Assembly: GCA_029565415.1 (NCBI GenBank)
Contig: JAKQOH010000053.1
Location: forward strand, 1-13,076
Direction: 5' to 3'
Length of the DNA: 13,076 nucleotides
Source: Candidatus Rifleibacteriota bacterium
GTDB taxonomy: Bacteria > Riflebacteria > Ozemobacteria > Ozemobacterales > Ozemobacteraceae
A program made the translations under genes and the position numbers. The first letter of the stretch is position 1. Each line of letters begins with the position of its first letter. Positions 1 to 7,632 of the stretch are shown here, in pieces. The notes below the pieces were generated by a model. It made no database searches. It was not told the DNA's origin and saw nothing but the letters and a program-made list of their open reading frames with translations.

Positions 1-353
1 GGGCTGGCGACGATCCCGGCGATCCAGCCGGCCACGGCGCCGACACCGGCCGCGATGGCTCCGCCGACCGCTCCGAGCGCACCGAGAATGCCGCCGCCGA
101 CCGCGGCGACCCCGCCGACGACGGCCGTGCCGATTCCGGCAATGCCTCCGGCTGCGCCAACCGCACCGGCAACCGCGGGAGCGGCAAGGACGATGCCTGC
201 GCCGAGGGCCGCGCCACCGGCGAGACCGACGGCAACGCTCTTCTTGTCGAGGGCGGCGTGAGCCGGAGCCGGCTGGAACACCGCGAAGTCGACAACCATG
301 AGCAGCGAGAGGACGATGCAGATCGCCGAACTGAACATATTCCGCTTTTTCAT
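1..353 (-). CDS. Secreted or membrane Gly/Ala-rich protein, 3' end outside window
   Basis: This reading frame starts at ATG 353-351 and stays open to the window edge, giving about 117 residues. The first 33 residues form a typical signal peptide: a KKR n-region, a hydrophobic core (ICIVLSLLMVV) and a probable signal peptidase I site at AHA/A. The visible mature part is very rich in Gly, Ala and Val, with many G-x-x-x-G spacings. This resembles glycine-zipper membrane-inserting segments and contains no recognisable enzyme motif. A G-rich Shine-Dalgarno sequence (AGGGGGG) lies about 8 nt upstream of the ATG. The gene is divergent from the PycTM-like gene. The family is not recognised, and the low-complexity composition would make similarity searches unreliable. 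Confidence 0.75.
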   Translation of the reverse strand, partial: MKKRNMFSSAICIVLSLLMVVDFAVFQPAPAHAALDKKSVAVGLAGGAALGAGIVLAAPAVAGAVGAAGGIAGIGTAVVGGVAAVGGGILGALGAVGGAIAAGVGAVAGWIAGIVAS

Positions 354-507
354 ACGCGAACCCCCCTGATAATCACGTTTTGGAACGGTACCCTGCGATA
401 GATTTATCTCAAGTGTAATGATCGAACGGGGGGGCGTCAAGGGACCGGTACCCGAAAATACGTGGAATTTTCATCTCCCGCGTCTTGCATGGCCGCCCAA
501 GGACTGA

Positions 508-537
508 TTTGCAGGGACGGAACGAGAGAATTATAAT
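508..537 (+). promoter_or_regulatory. Sigma70-type promoter of the PycTM-like gene
   Basis: A perfect -10 hexamer TATAAT lies at 532-537. A weak -35 (TTTGCA, 508-513, 4 of 6 matches) is 18 nt upstream; TTGCAG at 509-514 with a 17-nt spacer is the alternative. Transcription would start near 544, giving a leader of about 48 nt that contains the GGAGGA ribosome site. The TATAAT match stands out in this GC-rich sequence. This is predicted from sequence only. Confidence 0.5.
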
Positions 538-591
538 GGGCGGACACGAGAGAAACCGAAGATCTCTCCATCTCCCATTCCGGAGGAACCC

Positions 592-1119
592 ATGTTTCTT
601 GACAAGCGCGAACACGTCGAAGTCCCCCTGCCGGAACAGATCGACGTCGCATTCCATATTCTCAACTATAATCAAGGCCTGGTCCAGTTCGCCGACAGCA
701 AGGCGAACGCGCTGCTCCTGATCAACTCGATCTTCATCGCCGCCCTCACGCCGTTTCTCGACCGGTTCGCCCGCACCTCGCTCACGACCGGCATCGCGGG
801 GGCGTTTTTCCTGTTCAGCATCATCTCCATCCTGTTGTCGCTCGGCGTGATCATGACCCGCACCGGCAGCATCGTCGAGAACCGCTCGAAAACCCTCGTA
901 TTTTACGGCCACATCGTCGAGAACAACTCTCCCGAGGGGTTCGTTCACGAGTTCTCGAGCGCCGAGGCGAAAAAATTTCACGAGTCGATTCTCGCGAACA
1001 TCTACACCGTCGCGAAGATCGCCTCGTCGAAGTTCTCGATCTACCACCAGGGCCAGACGATGACCCTCATCTCATGCCTGCTCTGGATCCTCGCGATCCT
1101 GTCCCTCGCGTTCGTCTGA
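592..1119 (+). CDS. PycTM/DUF5706-like membrane protein (Pycsar effector family)
   Basis: The 175-residue protein has an N-terminal soluble helix ending in the sequence FADSKANALLLIN (residues 33-45). This closely resembles the ADxKAxxLLxxN signature I know from the Pycsar effector transmembrane family (formerly DUF5706). Three hydrophobic segments are visible, at about 39-56, 66-90 and 156-175. A soluble region of about 65 residues lies between the second and third, which in this family is the presumed nucleotide-sensing part. In Pycsar anti-phage defence, a cyclase (PycC) makes cCMP or cUMP and PycTM then damages the inner membrane. No cyclase is visible next to this gene, so its partner is unknown. 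GGAGGA (582-587) sits 4 nt before the ATG. The last 48 bp overlap the end of recD2 tail to tail. Family assignment is from recognition without a search; a defence role is inference. Confidence 0.72.
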   Translation: MFLDKREHVEVPLPEQIDVAFHILNYNQGLVQFADSKANALLLINSIFIAALTPFLDRFARTSLTTGIAGAFFLFSIISILLSLGVIMTRTGSIVENRSKTLVFYGHIVENNSPEGFVHEFSSAEAKKFHESILANIYTVAKIASSKFSIYHQGQTMTLISCLLWILAILSLAFV

Positions 1120-3306
1120 CCGCCGCTCCGGATACGCCTCGCGGAGCAGGTCGGCGAGAACGGTGAACCGCGCCTGGACCTTGTCGTTGCGCACGGCGAT
1201 CCAGAGGGCACGCTTGTTCCCCATCAAAACCAGGGTCTTTCGGGCACGCGTCATGCCGGTGTACAGGAGATTGCGCTGGAGCATGACGTAGTGCTGGGTC
1301 GAGGCGACCAGCACCACGGCCGGGTATTCGCTGCCCTGGGACTTGTGGACCGTGATCGCGTAGGCGTGTGACAGGTCGAGCAGGTCGGCCGGCTGGTAGA
1401 CGCGCTCCCCCTGCGGAAACTCGACGACCAGCTCCTGGTCCTCGGTCTCGATGCCGCGCACGATGCCGATGTCGCCGTTGAACACGTCGAGATCATAGTT
1501 GTTCTTCTGCTGGATCACTTTGTCGCCGACCCGGAACACCCGATGCATGTGCGTCAGCTCGGCCTTTTCAGGGGAAGGCGGGTTCAGTGTCTCCTGCAGC
1601 ACGCGGTTGAGGTTCGCCGCGCCCAGCGTTCCGCGGTTCATCGGCGTCAGCACCTGGATCTCCTCGATCGGGTGGTAGTGACACCGCTTCGGCAGGCTGT
1701 TTCCGACGACATTTTTCAGCAGGGGAAGCGCCTTTTCCGGCTCCCCGGCTTCGAGGAAGTAACAGTCGGTGCGGGTCTTCCCGTCGGGCGCGAGCAGGAT
1801 CGGCATTTCCCCGCCGTGCACCCGATAGGCGTTGCGGATGATCAGCGACTCCTCGGCCTGCCGGAACACCGTCGCCAGCCGGATGACGGGCACGACGCCG
1901 GATTCGATCACCTGGCGCAGCAGCAGGCCGGGGCCGACCGACGGCAACTGATCGGCATCTCCGACGAGAATGAAGGCGGCCTTCGGCGGCACGGCCCGGA
2001 GCAGGGCATGAAAGAGGCTCATGTCGATCATCGAGGCTTCGTCGACGACGAGCGTGTCGCAGGGAAGCGGCTTTTCCTGGTTGTACCGGAATCCGCCCTC
2101 CTGCGGCGAGAACTCGAGCAGCCGATGGATCGTTTTCGCCTCGTGGCCGCTCACTTCGGCCAGCCGCTTCGCCGCGCGGCCCGTCGGGCTGGCGAGCTGG
2201 ACGCGCCGGCCCAGGCGCAAATGCGCCTCGACGAGGGTGCGAAGCGTCGTCGTCTTGCCGGTGCCGGGGCCGCCCGTAATGACCAGAAACCGCTCCCGGA
2301 GCGATGTTTCGACGGCAAGCGCCTGGATCTCGGTGAGCGTGATACCGGCCTGCGTCGTCGCGGCATCGAGGGCGTCGAGGATGGTCTGCCGGTCCGTCGT
2401 GGCGGGCTTGCGGAGGAACGGGGCCAGCCGCTCGACGACGCCCGACTCGTCGCGCCAGGCGAAGGTGAGATAGACACAGGACGTGCCGTGATGGTCACGC
2501 ACCACGATGCGCCGCCCGGCCTCCTGAGCCGCGATCGCATCCTCGATGGCCTTCGGCGCCTCGACCTGGAGAATCTCGATGCTGCGCCGGACCAGCTCCT
2601 CGCGCGGCAAAAAGAGATGGCCCTCGTCGAGCGCGGCGTTCAGGACGAACAGCAGCCCCGCCTCGAGCCGACGCGGGTCGGCTCCCGTGATGTTGAACTC
2701 GGCCGCGATCTTGTCGGCCGTCTTGAAGCCGATGCCCCGGATTTCATAGGCCAGCATATACGGATTCGCGGAAACCTTCGCGATCGCGTCCTGGCCGAGA
2801 TTCTTGAAGATGCGAACGGCGTAGGCGGTCGAGATCCCGTGCCCCTGCAGGAAGATCATGACGTCCTGAATCGCCTTCTGCTGGCGCCACCCCTCGATGA
2901 TCCGCGCGCTGCGCACGGGGCCGATCCCTTCGCACTCGGCAAGCCGGTCGGGCTGGCTCTCGATCACGTCGAGCGTCTCTTTCCCGAAGACGGCCACCAG
3001 GCGCTTGGCGGTGACCGGGCCGACCCCCTTGATCAGGCCCGAACCGAGATACTTCTCGATACCCCGAACCGTTGCGGGCTTGAGGGTTGTATAGCGAAAG
3101 GCATGGAACTGCGGCCCGAACTGAGGGTGGCAGGTCCAGGTGCCGTACACCCGCAACTCCTCGCCGGGATTGACGGCGGAAAAGCTGCCGACCACCGTCA
3201 CCCCTTCGGGGTGGCTGCGCGAGCTCGTCCGCAGCACGGAATACCCGTTCTGGGGGTTGGTGTAGGTGATCCGTTCGACGATGACCGTCAGGCACTCGTG
3301 TTCCAC
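1072..3306 (-). CDS. recD2: RecD2-like ATP-dependent DNA helicase
   Basis: From GTG 3306 the protein is 744 residues, normal for RecD2. This SF1B 5'-3' helicase family acts in DNA repair without RecBC. Domains in order: an N-terminal OB-like region (1-80); three helix-hairpin-helix motifs near 89-105 (KGVGPVTAKR), 124-140 (CEGIGPVRSAR) and 188-200 (IRGIGFKTADK), the hallmark of RecD2 over RecD; Walker A GGPGTGKT with Lys351; Walker B VVDEAS with Asp422-Glu423; motif III VGDADQLPSVGPG; HKSQGSEYP at 654-662; and the MTRAR motif VI near 687. The frame stays open upstream to 4095, but that part is Arg-rich shadow sequence antisense to the CNNM gene. A promoter ending 6 nt before GTG 3306 and the family-like N-terminus (VERITYTNPQNGYSVL) favour the chosen start. 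No recB or recC is visible. The 3' end overlaps the PycTM-like gene by 48 bp. Confidence 0.95.
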   Translation of the reverse strand: MEHECLTVIVERITYTNPQNGYSVLRTSSRSHPEGVTVVGSFSAVNPGEELRVYGTWTCHPQFGPQFHAFRYTTLKPATVRGIEKYLGSGLIKGVGPVTAKRLVAVFGKETLDVIESQPDRLAECEGIGPVRSARIIEGWRQQKAIQDVMIFLQGHGISTAYAVRIFKNLGQDAIAKVSANPYMLAYEIRGIGFKTADKIAAEFNITGADPRRLEAGLLFVLNAALDEGHLFLPREELVRRSIEILQVEAPKAIEDAIAAQEAGRRIVVRDHHGTSCVYLTFAWRDESGVVERLAPFLRKPATTDRQTILDALDAATTQAGITLTEIQALAVETSLRERFLVITGGPGTGKTTTLRTLVEAHLRLGRRVQLASPTGRAAKRLAEVSGHEAKTIHRLLEFSPQEGGFRYNQEKPLPCDTLVVDEASMIDMSLFHALLRAVPPKAAFILVGDADQLPSVGPGLLLRQVIESGVVPVIRLATVFRQAEESLIIRNAYRVHGGEMPILLAPDGKTRTDCYFLEAGEPEKALPLLKNVVGNSLPKRCHYHPIEEIQVLTPMNRGTLGAANLNRVLQETLNPPSPEKAELTHMHRVFRVGDKVIQQKNNYDLDVFNGDIGIVRGIETEDQELVVEFPQGERVYQPADLLDLSHAYAITVHKSQGSEYPAVVLVASTQHYVMLQRNLLYTGMTRARKTLVLMGNKRALWIAVRNDKVQARFTVLADLLREAYPERRSDEREGQDREDPEQA

Positions 3307-3312
3307 CCGGCC

Positions 3313-3340
3313 ATCATAGCAGAGGACGGGCGCCTGTGAA
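3313..3340 (-). promoter_or_regulatory. Extended -10 promoter of recD2, predicted leaderless transcript
   Basis: Read on the minus strand, TTCACA (3340-3335, 5 of 6 to the -35 consensus) is followed after 16 nt by TATGAT (3318-3313, 5 of 6 to the -10). TGC stands directly before the -10, which is an extended -10 element. Only 6 nt separate the -10 from GTG 3306, so the predicted +1 falls on the start codon itself. No Shine-Dalgarno sequence is visible, consistent with a leaderless mRNA. Confidence 0.5.
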
Positions 3341-3392
3341 ACTCTCCGGCGCGGCTTCCGCTTCCGACGCGTGTGGTGTCTCGGTCTCCCGA

Positions 3393-3401
3393 TGGTATAG
3401 A
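3393..3401 (+). promoter_or_regulatory. Extended -10 element of the CNNM-family gene
   Basis: TGG followed by TATAGA (3396-3401) forms an extended -10 in the 127-bp divergent region between recD2 and the CNNM gene. I see no good -35, as is common for extended -10 promoters. The predicted start near 3408 gives a leader of about 26 nt containing AAAGGA (3421-3426), 7 nt before GTG 3434. Confidence 0.4.
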
Positions 3402-3433
3402 CTGGTAGCATCACCCCCCGAAAGGAACCCATC

Positions 3434-4714
3434 GTGACCGGGATCGATCTCTTGCTGTTCTGTCTGTTGCTCGCCTGCTCGGCCTTTTTCTCGGGCACCG
3501 AAACGGCCCTGACCGCCGTTTCGGAAGGGCGTCTGCTGAGCCTCGCCGATGCCGGCAACCATCGGGCCAGAGTCGCGCTCGAATTGATCCGCAACCGGGG
3601 GCGCACGATCGGCGGCATGCTGGTCGGGAACAACATCGTCAACACCCTGCTGGCGGTGTTCGCCACCAACCTGTTCGACAACCTGATCCCGGCCGGCTCG
3701 GCGCCGGCCTGGGTTGCCCCCGCGCTCGCGTCGGTGCTCTCGATCGTCTTTCTGCTGATCGGCGGGGAGGTCGTTCCGAAAAACCTCGGCCTCGCTTTCC
3801 AGAACACCTGGGTTCTGTGGGCGGCCGTCCCCTGCAGGTGGTTTCTCACCCTCATCAGCCCGGCCGTCTGGATCCTCAATGTCCTCAACAGAGGGCTGCT
3901 GGGCCTGCTCGGGAAGGGGCAGGCCCAGGCGGAACGCACGATCGACGATCTTCTCGCCATGATCAAGCTCAGCCAGAAAGTCGGCCTGATCGACCCCATG
4001 GAACTCGATCTGGTGCGCAAGGCGCTTGTTCTGAACGAAAAAACGGCGCGCGAGATCATGACGCCGCGCTCGGCGATCTGCGCGGTTCCGGACACGGCCA
4101 GTCTCGACGAAATCCGCGAGGCGTTCGATCGCGAGCAGTACAGCCGTCTGCCGGTGTTCCACGGTCATCTCGACCAGGTGACCGGCGTGCTGCACGTGAA
4201 GGAGCTCCCGCCCCAATGCAGCAACGCGGAGTTCGACCTGAAAAAGCACCTGCGGCCGCCCCTGATCTACCCCGAAACCCTCGTCATCGGCAGGATTCTC
4301 GAGGGGATGCGCCAGAGCAAGAATCATCTGGCGGTGCTCGTCGACGAGTTCGGCTCCACCTCCGGCCTGATCTCGCTCGAAGACATCGTCGAACAGATTT
4401 TCGGCGACATCAGCGACGAGTTCGACCAGGCCTCGGCCCCACGCATCCAATGGCTCTCATCCGACCGTTTCGAGGTGGAGGGCCGCACATCGATCACCGA
4501 AATCCAGGCACACCTGGCAGCGCGCAACCTGCCGCTTCTTCCCGAGAAAGCCGTCGCCGGCGTGGTCTCCATCGCCGGACTCATGCAGAAGGAACTGGGC
4601 GCGGTTCCCGCCCCGGGCGCCGCAACGATGATCGGCACCTACCGGTTCCGCGTGAACCGGGTCAGGGAACGGGAAATCGTTTCTCTCAAGGTCACACGCA
4701 TGACCGGCACTTGA
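3434..4714 (+). CDS. CNNM/CorC (HlyC) family DUF21-CBS membrane protein
   Basis: The 426-residue protein has the full architecture of the family often annotated as hemolysin-like or Mg/Co efflux protein. The N-terminal DUF21 domain (about 1-185) has four hydrophobic segments with family landmarks SAFFSGTETAL (16-26), GGMLVGNNIVNTLL and GGEVVPKNLG. A CBS pair follows, starting near IMTPRSA (Met209); its second unit contains LVDEFGSTSGLISLEDIVEQIFGD (around Asp304), written here in two parts LVDEFGSTSG and LISLEDIVE. The C-terminal CorC_HlyC domain (about 340-424) is present. Family members act in divalent cation, mainly Mg2+, homeostasis at the inner membrane, with CBS domains sensing nucleotides. 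The start is GTG with AAAGGA 7 nt upstream. The gene is divergent from recD2. The exact ion cannot be read from the sequence. Confidence 0.93.
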   Translation: MTGIDLLLFCLLLACSAFFSGTETALTAVSEGRLLSLADAGNHRARVALELIRNRGRTIGGMLVGNNIVNTLLAVFATNLFDNLIPAGSAPAWVAPALASVLSIVFLLIGGEVVPKNLGLAFQNTWVLWAAVPCRWFLTLISPAVWILNVLNRGLLGLLGKGQAQAERTIDDLLAMIKLSQKVGLIDPMELDLVRKALVLNEKTAREIMTPRSAICAVPDTASLDEIREAFDREQYSRLPVFHGHLDQVTGVLHVKELPPQCSNAEFDLKKHLRPPLIYPETLVIGRILEGMRQSKNHLAVLVDEFGSTSGLISLEDIVEQIFGDISDEFDQASAPRIQWLSSDRFEVEGRTSITEIQAHLAARNLPLLPEKAVAGVVSIAGLMQKELGAVPAPGAATMIGTYRFRVNRVREREIVSLKVTRMTGT

Positions 4715-4743
4715 CCCGAAGGGGAGGCCCCGGGAGCTTTCCG

Positions 4744-4772
4744 TTGACAGGCGAAGCCGCGGATGATAGGCT
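4744..4772 (+). promoter_or_regulatory. Promoter of the 910-residue membrane protein gene
   Basis: A perfect -35 TTGACA (4744-4749) is followed after 17 nt by TAGGCT (4767-4772). The latter keeps the three most conserved -10 positions (T, A and final T). TGA directly before it makes an extended -10. Transcription would start near 4779, only about 3 nt before ATG 4782, and no Shine-Dalgarno sequence is visible. A very short leader or leaderless mRNA is predicted. Confidence 0.45.
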
Positions 4773-4781
4773 GAAACCCGC

Positions 4782-7514
4782 ATGAGATCGTCATTTGCAT
4801 CGTTGGTGCACCGTTTTGCCACACCGGCCGCCGCCGCGGTGCTGTTCCTCCTGTCCTGGATCTGGCTCGCCGTCTCCCTCCCCTCGAACGGGGAGACGCC
4901 GAATTTCGACATCGTTTTTTCCCCGCCTTCCCGGCTGGCCCCTGGCGACACCCCGGAAATAGCGTTGTATGCGGTTCGGCGCACGCCTCCCGTCCCCGTC
5001 ACCGGCCTCGGTCTCGAACTGTGGGTTCGCCCGGCAGGCCACCGGGAGGCGAAGCCGCAACGCTTCTCCACGACGGAAAAACGGCCCGGCCAGTATGTCG
5101 CATCGGTGAAACTCCCCGAGACGCTGAACGACGATCCCCTCGAAATCGCCGTGTACCGCTCGGCCGAATGCAGACAACCGATCGCGGTGTTCCCGGTCAC
5201 CGTTTCGCGGCCCGTCGCCGTTGCGGCCGTCCCGCCCGCGCGCCACGTGAGGGCCGGCGGCTCCGGGGCCTTCAGGCTTGCCGCCATCGATCCCGTCACG
5301 ACGCAGGGGTTGCCGCGCGTGCCCATCCGCTGCCGCATCACGACACCGGACGGGTTCCGCACCACGAGCCGCCCCGTTTTCACGAGCTTCGACGGCACGA
5401 CGGAGTTCCCCTTCCGCCTGCACCGTCACAGCCCCCCCGGCGAGTATCTGTTCGAGTTTTCGAGCGGCCGTCGGTCGCTCCTCTTCCGTCTCCCCGTCTC
5501 CCCAGCGCTGCCTGGCGTCGCAGCTCTTCGGGAACTGGCCGCGAATCTTGGCCCGGCCCTTCCGGTGCCCGTTCGCGCCCTGCTTCGTGCCACCGTGCCT
5601 TCGAGCGTCGCCGCCGAGGCCTGGCGTCTGCGCCTTCCCCGGCAACCCCGGTCGGCTTTGCGCTGGGTGCGGGTGAAAGGCAGAACGATCCGGGCCGGGT
5701 TCGCGATCGAGGGGCACCGCATGGGCGTCATCGAGGTCTGGATGCGTGACCGGCTTCTCCACTCGACGTTGTGCACGCGGGCAACGGGAACCGTCGAGAT
5801 CACGTTCAACAACCCCCTGCCCCGCACGACCCCTCTGAAAGTCCGGTTGTGGCAAAAAAAGCGGCGCCAGGTCTGGTCGGATGAGACCGTGATCGCCCCC
5901 GCCGCGCTCACGGATCCCGCCGCCGCACGGTTCCGCGATCTCGCGGAGCGCTGCCTTCCCGCCCCCGAGCCCGTGCTGTCGAGGCTCTTCACCCCTCTTT
6001 CCCCTCCCGTGCTGATCGGTGGCGCCACTCCCCCGCCCGGTCGGCTCGCCCAGGTTCTTCTCCTTCTCGGGGAAACCAGCCTTCTCTGCCTTCCCTGGGC
6101 ATTCCTGATCTGCCTCCTCCTTCCTCTCGCAGGTCGCTTCCTGCGCGACCAGGACCGGGCAGTTTGCATCCAGGCATCCCGCCTCTTCCTGCCCGTGACG
6201 GCCGCCTTGCTCCTCGTATTCTTCGGGGTTCTCCGACACCCCTCGCTGTTCCTGGAAGCCCCCGCACCCTGGATCTGGCTCGCCCTGCTTGCCGGGGCCG
6301 GCGCCGCCCTCGCCAACGCGCCCCATCACAGTCTCGCCGACGATTTCCGCCGTTTCGTGGTGATCCTTCAGATGCCCGTCGCCGCGCTGGTCCTCCAGAG
6401 CCTCGCCGGCACCTGTCTCATACCGGACCAGTCCATCGTCAACCTGGTCGTTCTGGCCATTCTGGCAGCCGTCATGACGGGTATCACCCTGCACCGGCTC
6501 GGCCACCTCGCCACCGCCCTCCAACCGGCAGACATGCTCGTGGCTTCGCCATCGGCCGCGATCCAGCGGGCAATGGATCTTCTGACCGGCTACGGCTGGA
6601 AATCCGCCGTCGCCGCACCGGTCCTGCTGGCCCTGCTGTTCTTCGGCATTCTGAAGCTGCACACGCACCTCACCCCGCCGGGCTCCCGCTTGGCCGAAGA
6701 CCGCTCCCAACGCACCTGGAAGCCAAAAAATCCCCTCCCCACCCGCGGAAACAACCTGCAGTTCGTTCCGGTCCGACCGGCGTCTGATATCAGCGCAGTC
6801 ACAGAGCCGGGCTCCGAGCTTTTCCAGATCGACCAGCCGAGGGGCATCCGCTCCCGGTTCCTCCTCCTGAGAGGCGGGCAAGCCTGGTCAGGCCGGAAGA
6901 TCCAACGCATCACCGTCTTCACCGGGCATCGCGAGTTCCTCGACCAGTGGATCGCATCGCTCCGCACCCTCCGCACCTCCCTTTGGACGATCTGCCTCGA
7001 ACTGGGCGCGCGCGCAGTGCGGTTCCGCCACCTGGAGCCCGTCGCCCGGCCGGCCGAGCGCACCCGTATCGAGGCCTGCCTCGTCGTCCTCGGCCACATG
7101 CTGTCCCGTGAGGTCCAGATGGGGAAAACCCTCACCCGGACCCGCCGGGATCTCCTGCTCGACACGCTGAAGGCACTCGGTTCCTGTATCGCCATCGACC
7201 CGGCGTTGCGCCAGGCCGTCCTTGCCCTTCCGGTCGTGCCCGCCTCCCTCGACGAACAGGATCCGGTCCACGGCCTTCCGGAGCACGCCCTTGCCTCCTC
7301 CCCCGCACGGCTCCTCGACGCCGTCGCTCCGGCCCTCCGGCCGGGGGGCTCGCTTCTGATCGAATCGGATACGGGAAGCCGGGTCTCGTTCCCGGTCCGC
7401 CAGGACACACTGACACTCACCCGGGGTTCCTCATTCCGGGAGGATTTCGAGATCACACGCCTCGAAGCAGGCCGCGACATGCCCCTCCTGCTCGAACTCG
7501 CGTTCACTCCCTGA
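4782..7514 (+). CDS. Unrecognised 910-residue polytopic membrane protein with macroglobulin-like ectodomain
   Basis: I do not recognise this family. Residues 15-34 form an N-terminal membrane anchor or signal. Residues 35-400 look all-beta and extracytoplasmic. The stretch at about 146-238 has the layout of a macroglobulin MG2-like domain: VRAGGSGAFRLAAIDP, then VPIRCRITTPDG, then a Gly-containing turn, then PPGEYLFEF. Hydrophobic segments follow at about 422-451, 466-484, 495-512, 525-545, 552-572 and 606-627. The C-terminal part (about 640-910) is probably soluble, Arg-rich and without catalytic motifs I can name. It lacks the thioester CxEQ motif of alpha-2-macroglobulins. ATG 4782 is chosen because of promoter position; GTG 4806 is an alternative. 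Gaps of 67 bp to the CNNM gene and 118 bp to moeA, each with promoter-like sequence, suggest a separate transcription unit. Codon use and GC match the neighbours, which supports a real gene. Confidence 0.82.
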   Translation: MRSSFASLVHRFATPAAAAVLFLLSWIWLAVSLPSNGETPNFDIVFSPPSRLAPGDTPEIALYAVRRTPPVPVTGLGLELWVRPAGHREAKPQRFSTTEKRPGQYVASVKLPETLNDDPLEIAVYRSAECRQPIAVFPVTVSRPVAVAAVPPARHVRAGGSGAFRLAAIDPVTTQGLPRVPIRCRITTPDGFRTTSRPVFTSFDGTTEFPFRLHRHSPPGEYLFEFSSGRRSLLFRLPVSPALPGVAALRELAANLGPALPVPVRALLRATVPSSVAAEAWRLRLPRQPRSALRWVRVKGRTIRAGFAIEGHRMGVIEVWMRDRLLHSTLCTRATGTVEITFNNPLPRTTPLKVRLWQKKRRQVWSDETVIAPAALTDPAAARFRDLAERCLPAPEPVLSRLFTPLSPPVLIGGATPPPGRLAQVLLLLGETSLLCLPWAFLICLLLPLAGRFLRDQDRAVCIQASRLFLPVTAALLLVFFGVLRHPSLFLEAPAPWIWLALLAGAGAALANAPHHSLADDFRRFVVILQMPVAALVLQSLAGTCLIPDQSIVNLVVLAILAAVMTGITLHRLGHLATALQPADMLVASPSAAIQRAMDLLTGYGWKSAVAAPVLLALLFFGILKLHTHLTPPGSRLAEDRSQRTWKPKNPLPTRGNNLQFVPVRPASDISAVTEPGSELFQIDQPRGIRSRFLLLRGGQAWSGRKIQRITVFTGHREFLDQWIASLRTLRTSLWTICLELGARAVRFRHLEPVARPAERTRIEACLVVLGHMLSREVQMGKTLTRTRRDLLLDTLKALGSCIAIDPALRQAVLALPVVPASLDEQDPVHGLPEHALASSPARLLDAVAPALRPGGSLLIESDTGSRVSFPVRQDTLTLTRGSSFREDFEITRLEAGRDMPLLLELAFTP

Positions 7515-7598
7515 TCCCCCTTTTTCCGGGCCACCACGGCAATCGATCCACAGATGCCGCAAATCGGCCGCCCCTGGTTCACGAGGGCTGGAATGCGG

Positions 7599-7604
7599 TA
7601 TACT
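7599..7604 (+). promoter_or_regulatory. Possible -10 element upstream of moeA
   Basis: TATACT (5 of 6 to TATAAT) lies 28 nt before ATG 7633 in the 118-bp gap after the 910-residue gene. No convincing -35 is present; the best is TTCACG at 7578-7583 with a short 15-nt spacer. If used, it would drive the moeA operon. Confidence 0.35.
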
Positions 7605-7632
7605 TGGGAAAATTCACCTCAGAGCAGAACCG

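Noticed and set aside
428..455. Near-palindromic GGGACCGGTACCC and a second GGTACC at about 387 as operator sites
   Set aside because: The sites are short, imperfect and unlike each other beyond a 6-bp core that is expected by chance in GC-rich DNA.
592..1119. A complete Pycsar defence system
   Set aside because: No cyclase gene is present in the window. Only an effector-like gene is seen, so a complete system is not claimed.
1543..3339. Open frame of 598 codons on the plus strand opposite recD2
   Set aside because: It is the antisense shadow of recD2 in GC-rich sequence, Arg/Asp/Gly-rich with no domain signature.
3307..4095. In-frame upstream extension of recD2 to a 1007-residue protein
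   Set aside because: The extension is Arg/Ser-rich, antisense to the CNNM gene, and lacks similarity to RecD2. Family length, N-terminal sequence and promoter position all fit GTG 3306.
4724..4738. Small GGGG-AGG-CCCC hairpin after the CNNM gene as a terminator
   Set aside because: Only a 4-bp stem with a 3-nt loop and no T tract, too weak to call.
4791..6881. Open frame of 696 codons on the minus strand opposite the 910-residue gene
   Set aside because: Its composition (Gly, Glu, Arg repeats) is typical of GC-rich antisense shadow. The plus-strand frame has a signal anchor, coherent membrane helices and a promoter.
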